From NCBI GenBank assembly GCA_947165255.1, contig CAMUZR010000003.1:121865-185864 (forward strand): 64,000 nucleotides of DNA, written 5' to 3'. The notes below the pieces were generated by a model, which saw nothing but the letters and a program-made list of their open reading frames with translations, did no database searches and was not told the DNA's origin. Below, piece by piece: positions 52,876 to 61,274 of the stretch (position 1 is the first letter of the stretch; each line of letters opens with the position of its first letter). Source of the DNA: an uncultured Bacteroidales bacterium. GTDB lineage: Bacteria > Bacteroidota > Bacteroidia > Bacteroidales > P3. A program made the position numbers and the translations under genes.

Positions 52876-53643
52876 TCAGTCGTTCACCCAGGCCAGCAGT
52901 TCGCCGCGGGTTTCGACGTAGGACTTATAGGCATAGTCGCGAATGGTGTTGGCCACACGGCTGCGCAGGTTGCGGTAGCGCTGGCCCAAACTCAGACGGG
53001 TGTCGGGGTCGGCCTGTGCTATCTCTATTTCGGGCGACAACACCATGTCTATATACTCTATCACCAACGTGTCCTGCCCCACCTCTACTGGTGCCGGTTG
53101 GGCTTCGGCCAGCAGTTCCGTTCCCAGCTCCAAGGCAGGGGCGGGCAGTGGCTCTGGCTCCTCAGCCTGAGGCAGCGGCCGCACAGCCGCTGGGACGGGC
53201 TGCGCCTTTGCCACGGCCACCTGCGATGGGGCCGAGGGGTGCTGGACCGTGGCGGGGGCAACCGTTTCCACCACGGGGTCGGACAGTTGCGGAGTGTCTG
53301 CCGGGTGCTGCTCGGCCACCAGCACTTCCGCTGCGGCTGGGCCGTCCGACGGCGAAGGCCAGACGAGCCATGCACCGCCTATCAGCACTGCGGCCACACA
53401 TGCCGCCGCGGCCCACCGCCAAAGGGGCAGCACCCGCCGCTCGCGGTGCAGCAGGCGCTCCTTGTTGGGGCAGGGCATGGGCGGCTCCGCGAGCTTGAGG
53501 GCGGGGTCGTACAGGGCCAGCTCGGCGGCCAGCCCGGGGTGCTGGGCGGCAAAGGCCTCCACGGCCTCACGTCCGGCAGCATCCAGCTCGCCCTCGGCAT
53601 ACTGGTAAAAGTACAGCTCGTAATTATCAGTTGTTATTGTCAT
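52876..53643 (-). CDS. Anti-sigma factor, single-pass membrane protein
   Basis: 255 residues. The N-terminal cytoplasmic part (YELYFYQYAEGELDAAGREA) resembles the sigma-binding region of Bacteroidota anti-sigma factors; one helix (WRWAAAACVAAVLIGGAWLV, about 75-94) crosses the membrane; a Pro/Ala/Glu-rich periplasmic domain follows (PQAEEPEPLPAPALELG), then a short structured end. Its start overlaps the sigma gene by 17 bp. Its low complexity makes the GC content high. Confidence 0.75.
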   Translation of the reverse strand: MTITTDNYELYFYQYAEGELDAAGREAVEAFAAQHPGLAAELALYDPALKLAEPPMPCPNKERLLHRERRVLPLWRWAAAACVAAVLIGGAWLVWPSPSDGPAAAEVLVAEQHPADTPQLSDPVVETVAPATVQHPSAPSQVAVAKAQPVPAAVRPLPQAEEPEPLPAPALELGTELLAEAQPAPVEVGQDTLVIEYIDMVLSPEIEIAQADPDTRLSLGQRYRNLRSRVANTIRDYAYKSYVETRGELLAWVND

Positions 53644-54121
53644 AGCCTAATGCAATTAATGTTTTTCTTAACGATACCCGGGCGCGGAAAAGATACACGC
53701 TCACCTGCTTCTCGCTCAGCTCCAATATCTCGGCGATCTCCTTACAGCTGTAGCCCTCCACGTCTTTCAGCTCCACCGCGGCGCGCTGCACCTGCGGCAG
53801 CCGTCCCAGGGCCTCCTGCAGGGCTTCCTGCAGGTCGAACCGCTCGTCGGGAGCCACCGCCTCCTCCTTCACCAGCAGCGGGGCGGCCTGCTGCTGCACC
53901 TGCTCGTGGCGGTGAAGGCTCATGAGGTAGTTGTGCACCACCGTCAGCAGATAGGACTTGCCCTTCTCGACGGACACATCCGCCCGCCGCTCCCACAATG
54001 ACGCATAGGCCTCCTGCACGGCATCCTCCGACATCTCGCGGCCGCCCCCGCAACGCACCGCAAAGCGGTACACATCGTCGGCCCAAAGCTTCACTCCGTT
54101 GTTATAATCTTTTTGCGTCAT
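53627..54121 (-). CDS. ECF-family sigma-70 factor
   Basis: 164 residues. Region 2 includes DDVYRFAVRCGGGREMSEDA and VQEAYASLWERR; region 4 has the helix-turn-helix YSCKEIAEILELSEKQVSVY followed by LFRARVSLRKTL. It is the first gene of a three-gene operon with an anti-sigma factor and an outer-membrane protein. A TATTTTTG -7 element lies at 54145-54152 on the minus strand. Confidence 0.92.
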   Translation of the reverse strand: MTQKDYNNGVKLWADDVYRFAVRCGGGREMSEDAVQEAYASLWERRADVSVEKGKSYLLTVVHNYLMSLHRHEQVQQQAAPLLVKEEAVAPDERFDLQEALQEALGRLPQVQRAAVELKDVEGYSCKEIAEILELSEKQVSVYLFRARVSLRKTLIALGYDNNN

Positions 54122-54730
54122 TTACCCTATAAACGCGCCAAGGCCAAAAATACTACACCCAACCGCAAATATTTTTTTCCGACCATCCCAAACACAGTAG
54201 CCATCGCGTCTGCGAACCAACATAAACAGTTAATAGGAAATGCCACATCCACCCACGGCCGCCCCTGCGGCATATAAACCCTCCGCCCCGCCATGCGCCA
54301 TATCCAACAAAAAAGCCGCGCAGCCCTCCCCCGCCCTCGCTGCAGGGCCGCCTTGCCTTTGTTATATCCTCTATACATCGTCTATCGTTGTTCGACAGGG
54401 CATCAAAGAACAAGAGCCCATCCCTAGACACCGTCACGCTGACAACGACAGGCCACAGCCTTCGCTGCCACCGCCAGGGGCTATTGGACAGGAGCATAGG
54501 GATTACTCCCCGTTCAGAATAGCTCAGGGGCTTTGATTTTTTTGGCAGCCTTTCCCTTGGGCAAACGCCGTGCCGCCAAGTTTCTGTACGTCAGGCCCGT
54601 GCTTTGCTGCCAGTCTCTCTCAAATTCCACTACACGGTGGACACCCTTGCTATTGGCCGGAAGCCTGCCGCTATTAGGCCATGCCGGGGGATTGTACCCG
54701 CTAGGCTATGCCCATGTTGGGCGAACCAAA
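54122..54730. other. Intergenic region without a convincing gene
   Basis: About 610 bp; two GC-rich short frames were rejected as shadows. It holds the likely sigma promoter at its left edge and a terminator for CcsBA at its right edge; nothing else was recognised. Confidence 0.5.
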
Positions 54731-54757
54731 AGGCGGGCGGCCAAAGGCCGCCCGCCT
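54731..54757 (-). terminator. Perfect 12-bp hairpin terminating the CcsBA gene
   Basis: AGGCGGGCGGCC (54731-54742) pairs with GGCCGCCCGCCT (54746-54757), loop AAA; on the minus strand it is followed by TTTTGG. Confidence 0.75.
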
Positions 54758-54804
54758 ATCTATGATAGCCTTGGCTATTCTAGAAAAGCCTATAAAAAAT
54801 GCTA

Positions 54805-56931
54805 TTAATTATAAGAATGAAGACCTCCAAGTAATAGGTTGACTCCGAAGTAGGTAATGGCCACGCTCAGTATTGCCAGCACACAATATAGATGGAAGGC
54901 AAAAAGAGAGTGGTTCTCCTTTCGTGCAAGATAGAGCGGATAGAGGTAGACTATGAGCGTGATCAGCGCCCACACCTCCTTCGGGTCCCATGACCAGTAA
55001 TTACCCCACGAGATGTTGGCCCACACGGCACCTATGATAATACCTACCGCCAGCAACGCCTCAGCAGGATAGAGCATCAAGAGATTGGAACGTTCCAATC
55101 TCTTGCGGTGGTCAGGCAGGAAGAGGGCTGCCATGCCGCTGAGCATCACAAAGAAAAAGAGCGCATAAGCAATCATTATTACCGTCACATGCAAGGTCAG
55201 CAAGGGCGAGTTGAGCACAGGCATCAGGTGTGTAATCGGTGGGTTGGAACCGCTCATCATCGCCACCAACTGGCAAAAGCCCATCGCCAGCAGGGCTACA
55301 GAAGGTGCCGCCCGATGATGGCGAGCCATGCAGAGCGCCACAATGCCCAGCGTGACCGAAATCAGGTTCATGCTGTCGAAGCCGCCGGCCATAGGCACAT
55401 GACCGCCGGCCACCCACCGCAGCACGATGATCAGGAGCAGGAAGCACGTCAGCAGTGCCACCAAGACTGAGGAAATTCGGTAGTTGATGGCAGAGAGTTT
55501 CGAGTCGGCCTCCCCGCGGCCCGCCGTCCAAACCATCAGAGCAAACGACAAGATGCCCAGCACCACCGACAACATGGCCAGCCAACGGCCTGTGGTAAGG
55601 GCATTGTAGAGCCTTTCCGCCTTTATCCGCGCGGGTGAGGGCAGCACTTCGCCCGCCTGCTTCTGCTGGTATTGACAGGTCTTGGCAAACACCGTGTCGA
55701 GTGTGGCATAGTCTCCTCGGACGACCAGCTCCTGGCAATAGCCCAATTGTTTGCGTACAAATATATACACATCATTGTCCACCTCGATGGGCAGGTCGTC
55801 GTTCTGCGAATACCACCCGAGGGTGCCCGACGAGTCTGTCAAAGGGTATATCTTTAACAGCTTGCTGTTCGTCACCATCTGGACCAGGCTTTTCTTCTCG
55901 TTGGCGGATGCGAATTCCTTTGCAGAAGGATGTTGGTCCAGCAGATCTTCATGCGCCAGCAAATTATTAAACGAAGTGTAGCGGCTTTCCATGCCCAGCT
56001 GCTGGCGCAGACCGGCACCTTTGATTTTTATCATAGGCTCGTCGCACCATTCGCTATAGTAAAACATCCACCCACCCAGCACCTGTTCCGGTGTGAATCC
56101 TTGATAGGTGGCGTTTCCGTAGAGCTTGGTTGTAAAGTCCTTCGCGAGGGTCTGCAGCGGACACACCCTCCCCTTATACAGTACCTGCACTCTGCCCAGT
56201 TGGTCGGCCGTATGGCGAGGCAGCGTCATTGGTTTTGCCGACACCGTATTACAGGCCACTAGCAGCAACACCAACGGCACTCCCTTTAGCAGCTTCCTGA
56301 AATGCGACTTGGGAGATAGAAACATGGCAATCAGCCCCGCAAGCAGCATCAGATAGCCCGCATAGGTGACGGCAATCCCTAGGGGGTCGTGAGCCACGCT
56401 TAATGTGGAGTTGCCGTCCTGGTCGTAGTCTTCCTGATAGAAACGATAGCCGTCATGCCTATAGATATGGTTCATCGAGATAACTGCTTTCTCATTCCCA
56501 TTGGTGATATGGCTCACGAAATCCATCGGGGTATGCGACCCTGGATAAGAGACCACCTCAAAGCGGTCAAGTGTGAGTGCGAAGGGCAGCGTCCACTCCT
56601 TGCCATCTTCATTATTAGCGAAAGTGTCGCACGGCACACCGGGCTGCAAAGTCATGCTGCCATGGCAGCCCGTCCAGGTCGTGAGGCCTCCTCCCAACAG
56701 GATGACCACTACCGAGCCGTACAGAAGCAACCTGTATGGCACCCGCCACATCTTTTCGCGGAATATGGCAGCCACGGCTCCGAGGCCCACTAACGCCATG
56801 AGCAGAACAAACCACCATGAAGCGTATATGCTGGCGGACACCCCGTCGCCCCCGCCCATCCTATTAACAAAGGTGCTGGCGGCAAGCACTGCCACCACCA
56901 ACACCATGAGCAAAACTTTGATTCTCTTCAT
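54805..56931 (-). CDS. Cytochrome c biogenesis protein CcsBA (fused ResB/ResC type)
   Basis: 708 residues. The N-terminal half is ResB/CcsB-like (about 10-60 and 75-95 helices, then a large periplasmic part with FYQEDYDQDGNSTLSVAHDP). The C-terminal half is CcsA-like, with helices and the haem-handling WGNYWSWDPKEVWALITLIV motif. It is the system II route that attaches haem to CXXCH motifs, which matches the di-haem protein encoded 46 bp upstream in the same direction. The start ATG at 56931 gives a normal first helix. Confidence 0.88.
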   Translation of the reverse strand: MKRIKVLLMVLVVAVLAASTFVNRMGGGDGVSASIYASWWFVLLMALVGLGAVAAIFREKMWRVPYRLLLYGSVVVILLGGGLTTWTGCHGSMTLQPGVPCDTFANNEDGKEWTLPFALTLDRFEVVSYPGSHTPMDFVSHITNGNEKAVISMNHIYRHDGYRFYQEDYDQDGNSTLSVAHDPLGIAVTYAGYLMLLAGLIAMFLSPKSHFRKLLKGVPLVLLLVACNTVSAKPMTLPRHTADQLGRVQVLYKGRVCPLQTLAKDFTTKLYGNATYQGFTPEQVLGGWMFYYSEWCDEPMIKIKGAGLRQQLGMESRYTSFNNLLAHEDLLDQHPSAKEFASANEKKSLVQMVTNSKLLKIYPLTDSSGTLGWYSQNDDLPIEVDNDVYIFVRKQLGYCQELVVRGDYATLDTVFAKTCQYQQKQAGEVLPSPARIKAERLYNALTTGRWLAMLSVVLGILSFALMVWTAGRGEADSKLSAINYRISSVLVALLTCFLLLIIVLRWVAGGHVPMAGGFDSMNLISVTLGIVALCMARHHRAAPSVALLAMGFCQLVAMMSGSNPPITHLMPVLNSPLLTLHVTVIMIAYALFFFVMLSGMAALFLPDHRKRLERSNLLMLYPAEALLAVGIIIGAVWANISWGNYWSWDPKEVWALITLIVYLYPLYLARKENHSLFAFHLYCVLAILSVAITYFGVNLLLGGLHSYN

Positions 56932-56977
56932 TTCTAGCGGGACTGGTAATACTTGTATTATTTAGTACGGCTAGTAA

Positions 56978-58552
56978 TCAAATAGCATTAATAAACTTGA
57001 CCACCGCGTCGCGGTCTTCTTTGGAGAGCTGGCGGAATTTTTCCACCGTCCAACGGGCATCGCTCTGAGGGCATCCGTGCCACATGATGGCTTCCATCAC
57101 GTTGCGGGCGCGGCAGTCGTGCAGACGGTCACTGTGGCCGCTGCAGATAGGGGACAAGCCTCTTCCCCACAGTGGTGTGGTGCGGCACCAGCCGGTGCGG
57201 ATGTCGTTGACCATGTGGAGCCGATGCTGCACCATGTCGGTATAGGGCCAGATCTTCTGATATGGGTAACGTGGCAGGCGGGCATCCCCATCGCTGAAAA
57301 AGCCGTTGGGGTCGGTGTAGAGGTCGGGGCCAGTGGTCCAGCTAGGACGATGGCAGGTGGCGCATCCCATCTCGCGGAATAATTGTCGCCCACGCTGCAC
57401 AGCGGGGTCGCTCAGATTACGAGCCGCCGGCACTGCCAGGCCGCGATGCCACACCATGAAGTTGACATAGTCCTGGTCGCTCATCTCGACGGGTAGAGTG
57501 TCGCACATCAGATAGTTATATATGTCGGTCTTGGGATCGCCGGTCTTGTTCCACTGGGGGAAGTAGCGGTAGAACTGAGCCTGTACCTCGGGGTCTTGCG
57601 AGGCAGTGGTGGCATAGATGCTCTTGTCCAGGCTAAGGTAGTGGCTGCGACGGTCGCTGCGGGTCACATTGGGGATATTCCAAATGGCATTGGCACCGGC
57701 GGCATCCTGCAGAGGTCCGCGACTGAGGGCGTAGGTGAAACGTTTGGGATGGTCGGTCTTGCCATAGAGGGAGGCCCAGTCGTGTCCGGCCCAAATGGCG
57801 GGGTTGAGGTCGACACCTGCGTCATACTCTTTCTGATACTGCGCCTTGAGCGAGTCGTCGGGTATGGCGTCGAGCAGCCCAGTGCCGTAGATGCCGATGG
57901 TGCTTTCCAGGCGGAACGCCATTTGGCTGTAGGGTGCAGAGAGGGGCGCATAGAAGGCATCCTCCGGGATGGTCACTTCGGGGTAGATGAGGCTGTAGGT
58001 CTCGCCATCGGGAAAGCGGTTGCCCCATTCGTCGGTGTATTCGAGCCATGCAATGTTAATCTTATCCTCATCGATTGAGGGCTTGAAAGGAGGCACTGCC
58101 TTGGTCTGCGGCATACCTGCCACCGAGGTCTCGTAGGCATCGGTTGTCTTGTTGTACACCACCAAAAGGTAGCCGTTGGCCCAGTCGTCGGCGCGGTAGC
58201 GCTCCATGCGGCGGCCGTGGCCATAGCCGGGGTGGCATGCTTCGCAAGAAGAGCGCACATAGAGTGGACCCAATCCGTTGAAAGGCGGGTTGTTCTGGGT
58301 GATGGTGTGTTCAAAGAAAAACTCGCCATATTTGAAAGCATTCACCATGCCTGCATCTTCCACCGCCGGGGTGGGGTCTTCGAATGCCGAGGCTGACTGG
58401 TTGAAAGTGGTACCCAGCCGACCACCAGCATAGGTTTCTTCTACCAGTTCATCGGGCAGCGAGGGCGTCACGTTGTCTGGCTGGCAGCCCGTGAGGGCGA
58501 TGGCAGCAGTGGCACAGACCATTGCAGCGAATACGATATTGTTCTTTTTCAT
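56978..58552 (-). CDS. Di-haem oxidoreductase (DUF1111 type) lipoprotein
   Basis: 524 residues. Lipobox ALTGC (Cys23). Two c-type haem sites: CEACH (103-107) and CATCH (397-401). Other features match the DHOR/DUF1111 family: GLGPLYVRSSCEACHPGYG, RTTPLWGRGLSPI near the C-terminus and a final GDRDAVVKFI-like helix. Such proteins often accompany imelysin-type iron-binding proteins, as here, where the imelysin gene lies 11 bp upstream. The role in iron oxidation or thiol chemistry is inferred. Confidence 0.88.
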   Translation of the reverse strand: MKKNNIVFAAMVCATAAIALTGCQPDNVTPSLPDELVEETYAGGRLGTTFNQSASAFEDPTPAVEDAGMVNAFKYGEFFFEHTITQNNPPFNGLGPLYVRSSCEACHPGYGHGRRMERYRADDWANGYLLVVYNKTTDAYETSVAGMPQTKAVPPFKPSIDEDKINIAWLEYTDEWGNRFPDGETYSLIYPEVTIPEDAFYAPLSAPYSQMAFRLESTIGIYGTGLLDAIPDDSLKAQYQKEYDAGVDLNPAIWAGHDWASLYGKTDHPKRFTYALSRGPLQDAAGANAIWNIPNVTRSDRRSHYLSLDKSIYATTASQDPEVQAQFYRYFPQWNKTGDPKTDIYNYLMCDTLPVEMSDQDYVNFMVWHRGLAVPAARNLSDPAVQRGRQLFREMGCATCHRPSWTTGPDLYTDPNGFFSDGDARLPRYPYQKIWPYTDMVQHRLHMVNDIRTGWCRTTPLWGRGLSPICSGHSDRLHDCRARNVMEAIMWHGCPQSDARWTVEKFRQLSKEDRDAVVKFINAI

Positions 58553-58563
58553 AACAGTTGGTG

Positions 58564-59727
58564 TTAGTTCAATTCTCTTAACATGTTGTTGATTTCGCCC
58601 AGAGCGTCGCTCAACTCAGAGCAGGCCTCCACAGCGATGCCGTTGGCAGCTTCGGAGTAGTGCAGCACAAAGGGGGCAGGCATGGCGCTGATTTTCTGCA
58701 ATGCTGTCTCGATGGCAGTCGTCACATGGCCGTCGATGGCGGCGTCATGGCTCTTCACAAAGCTGTGAAGAGACTTCTCCTCGTCGCGCTGGCCTTCGAT
58801 GCCGCCCATATAGGTATTGCGGATGCTGAGGATGTTGTTGTAGAAGTCGATGATGGACTTCTGGCTGTAGGGCGATTCGATGTATGTGATGTCCTCGCCA
58901 TGCCAGGCGGCATAGATTTTAGAGCTTCCCACCTCGTCGGCAATGTCGGAGCAGCCCTGTACAATGGCCATCAGTGCGGCGATGCGGCTGGCATAGGTGC
59001 TGCCAGGGCGGCCGGCATTCTTCATGTTCTCACCATAGCTGTAGTTGCCGCCAGCCACGGTGTAAGCCATTTCCAATTCGTCTAATTTGTCCACGTGGCT
59101 CTGCGGGGCCTTGTCGCCCAGCCAGCCCACTTCAAGTTGGTAGCAGCGGTTGCGTAGGTCGCCTGCCACGGCGGCAGCATAAATCCATTCGTTTTCGGTA
59201 ATGTCGGCCGCACGCTTGGCATGCCCGTCAACAAAAAGGATGTATTCCAAGCCATGGAATCCCAGCAGGGCATTGCCCAGACGCTCGCCAGCCACTACGT
59301 CGCCATCCTCACCATCGAGGGCAGAAATCATGGCAGGGCTTTCGTACATCAGCGTGCGGAAAGCGTCCTCGTCCAAAGGCCACGAGTCGATATGGGGATC
59401 GATGCCAAAGTCGCCAGCGGCACCGAACAGGAAGGCTTCGCTCTTCTCCCATTGCTCGCGAGCCTCGAGGAAGGTCTGACACGCAGCTTCGACACCAGCA
59501 TCGGTGGCATTTAGACGTAACGCGGCCAGCTGGCTGGCAAGCTGCTCAGTCTTGTTGGCCAAAGCGGTGTAGGTAGGAGCCACGGTGTGGTCTACGAATT
59601 GTTCTGCAACTTGGGCGGCTTTCTCGTCGTCCAAAGTTGCATCGTTCTCATCTCGGCAGGAGATGAAAGAGGCTGATGCCAGCAATGTGGCTGACAGCAG
59701 CAAAGTCTTAATACATGTGTTTTTCAT
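58564..59727 (-). CDS. Imelysin-family (M75) iron-uptake lipoprotein
   Basis: 387 residues. Lipobox FISC (Cys24). Imelysin signature GFHGLEYILF (G-x-H-x-x-E type) near residue 155. Two four-helix halves can be traced, the second ending NNMLREL. Members bind iron or haem-related ligands; none is a confirmed peptidase here. It sits 30 bp after the porin and 11 bp before the di-haem protein. Confidence 0.85.
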   Translation of the reverse strand: MKNTCIKTLLLSATLLASASFISCRDENDATLDDEKAAQVAEQFVDHTVAPTYTALANKTEQLASQLAALRLNATDAGVEAACQTFLEAREQWEKSEAFLFGAAGDFGIDPHIDSWPLDEDAFRTLMYESPAMISALDGEDGDVVAGERLGNALLGFHGLEYILFVDGHAKRAADITENEWIYAAAVAGDLRNRCYQLEVGWLGDKAPQSHVDKLDELEMAYTVAGGNYSYGENMKNAGRPGSTYASRIAALMAIVQGCSDIADEVGSSKIYAAWHGEDITYIESPYSQKSIIDFYNNILSIRNTYMGGIEGQRDEEKSLHSFVKSHDAAIDGHVTTAIETALQKISAMPAPFVLHYSEAANGIAVEACSELSDALGEINNMLRELN

Positions 59728-59757
59728 TACTATAGTTTATTTATTGTTAGTATCTAT

Positions 59758-61059
59758 TTATTTCATGTTGAAGTTCACCCAAGTGATACCTAAGGCCACA
59801 AAGGGTTCATCGTTGTAGTTGCCATTAAACTTACGTATGCCTGCCTCTGCCTTCACGGCTATATGCTTCAAGGGATAGTAGTTGATACCGGCCGACAGCA
59901 CCTGCCGTTCGGTCCAACCGATGTTGTCGAAGCCTGACGCGGGAATATAGCTGTCATAGCAGTCGTAGCGGCCAAAAAGGTAGAGGCGCCTACCTCCTAT
60001 TCGGTAATGGGCAAAAGACAACAGGTCGATGCCAGCCTCAAAGGAGGCATCGTAGGCTCCCTTGCCCACAGCGGTATGCGGATAAGGGTTGCCTGTCATG
60101 GTGGTTTGGTTCTTGTTGCGTGTAGAAATCAGGCCGGCATCGCCCAGATAGCCGTAGTCCACATTGCCGCGTACCAGCAGCCAGGGGTTGTGGTAGTCGA
60201 AGTCGAACGAACCTATCAGCACCGTACCCAAAGCACCGTAGTAGCGCGAGGACTCCGAATACACGTTGGTAGTGATGTCGTTGTTGAACGAATTGCCCAC
60301 ATAGCCACTGAGGCTGAGCCGCAATCCGGACACTCCCATATAGTCGATTCGCGCCGCACCTGCCAAACTATTGGCAGGGCGGAATTCGTAGGGGGACGAG
60401 GAGCCGTTGTGCACCCAGCCCGACTCGTTGAAGAGGTTGCTATTTAACGCCGGCAGCAGCTGTACCTCATAGCGCCATGCCCCTGCCCGACCCCACAGGC
60501 TGATGCCCGTCTCATGCCAGGTGCAGGGCATGATGGTGTTCTCGCCCTCGGGTCGATACACCGAAAAGAAGTGATCGGGAGTATGGTTGTTGTTGGTCAT
60601 GCCTACCGGCACCACTATATGGCCCATTCGCAGATTCAGATGGCGGTTGAAGCTCTTCTGTACCCAGAATTGCTCCAACGCCACCTCACCACCACGTTCC
60701 ACCTCTTGCTCAAACTCACCCGTTTCCTCTGTTTCCTTCTCCACAGCCACTTCGACACCGCCATGCTCAAACTCCACTTCGGTGCCTATGCTCCAGCCTC
60801 GACCCATGTTGTAGCCTAGCATAATGACGGCATGAGGGATGTCCACCCGCCCATGTCCCTTACTTTCGGTATATCGATCGGCATGAGAATAGCGAAAAAC
60901 GTTATCGCTATAGAAATTGTAGTTATATACGGCCTCACCATACCCACCTATAGTGAGCCGCGAATTCTTGGAAACCGTGTCTTCTTGCGCCTGTGCGGAA
61001 ACTGCGGCATCAAACGTTAAAAGAGCAATAAAGAATACTTTAAAGAGTTTTCTCTTCAT
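59758..61059 (-). CDS. Outer-membrane porin
   Basis: 433 residues. The signal peptide (ALLTFDAAVSAQAQ) is followed by repeated beta-strand pairs (GGYGEAVYNYNFYSD, LRMGHIVVPVGMTNNNHTPD, SLWGRAGAWRYEVQ), ending in WVNFNMK, typical of porins of the OprP/phosphate-selective-like superfamily in Bacteroidales. A Glu-rich loop (about 110-130) may be a ligand-binding or acidic eyelet loop. It leads the operon porin-imelysin-DHOR-CcsBA. Confidence 0.8.
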   Translation of the reverse strand: MKRKLFKVFFIALLTFDAAVSAQAQEDTVSKNSRLTIGGYGEAVYNYNFYSDNVFRYSHADRYTESKGHGRVDIPHAVIMLGYNMGRGWSIGTEVEFEHGGVEVAVEKETEETGEFEQEVERGGEVALEQFWVQKSFNRHLNLRMGHIVVPVGMTNNNHTPDHFFSVYRPEGENTIMPCTWHETGISLWGRAGAWRYEVQLLPALNSNLFNESGWVHNGSSSPYEFRPANSLAGAARIDYMGVSGLRLSLSGYVGNSFNNDITTNVYSESSRYYGALGTVLIGSFDFDYHNPWLLVRGNVDYGYLGDAGLISTRNKNQTTMTGNPYPHTAVGKGAYDASFEAGIDLLSFAHYRIGGRRLYLFGRYDCYDSYIPASGFDNIGWTERQVLSAGINYYPLKHIAVKAEAGIRKFNGNYNDEPFVALGITWVNFNMK

Positions 61060-61084
61060 GATGACGAATGTTTGATAACGGATG

Positions 61085-61114
61085 CAAAGTTAAGGCGTTT
61101 TCCCCATTCGTCAA
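61085..61114 (-). promoter_or_regulatory. Promoter of the porin-imelysin-DHOR-CcsBA operon
   Basis: Minus strand: TTG (61112-61114), 19 bp, TAACTTTG (61085-61092); the ATG at 61059 follows 25 bp later. No obvious Fur-type inverted repeat was seen. Confidence 0.75.
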
Positions 61115-61215
61115 ATACCTAAAAAAGGTGATTTTTCTCGTCGGGGAAGCACAAGACGGTTTGGGTAAGAGTACGGATATTGGTCCCCCATGGTCCTACC
61201 CTATGTCGGGCGAAC

Positions 61216-61252
61216 AAAAAAAAGGCGCGGCCGACATATCGGCCACGCCTTT
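61216..61252 (-). terminator. Rho-independent terminator of the TonB-type receptor gene
   Basis: AAAGGCG-C-GGCCGA pairs with TCGGCC-A-CGCCTTT, with a run of eight T on the minus strand directly after. Confidence 0.9.
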
Positions 61253-61274
61253 ATTGGTTAAGAGCCGCCGGCTG

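Noticed and set aside
54533..54808. 91-codon plus-strand open frame before the CcsBA gene end
   Set aside because: Runs through the terminator hairpin and overlaps the CcsBA stop.
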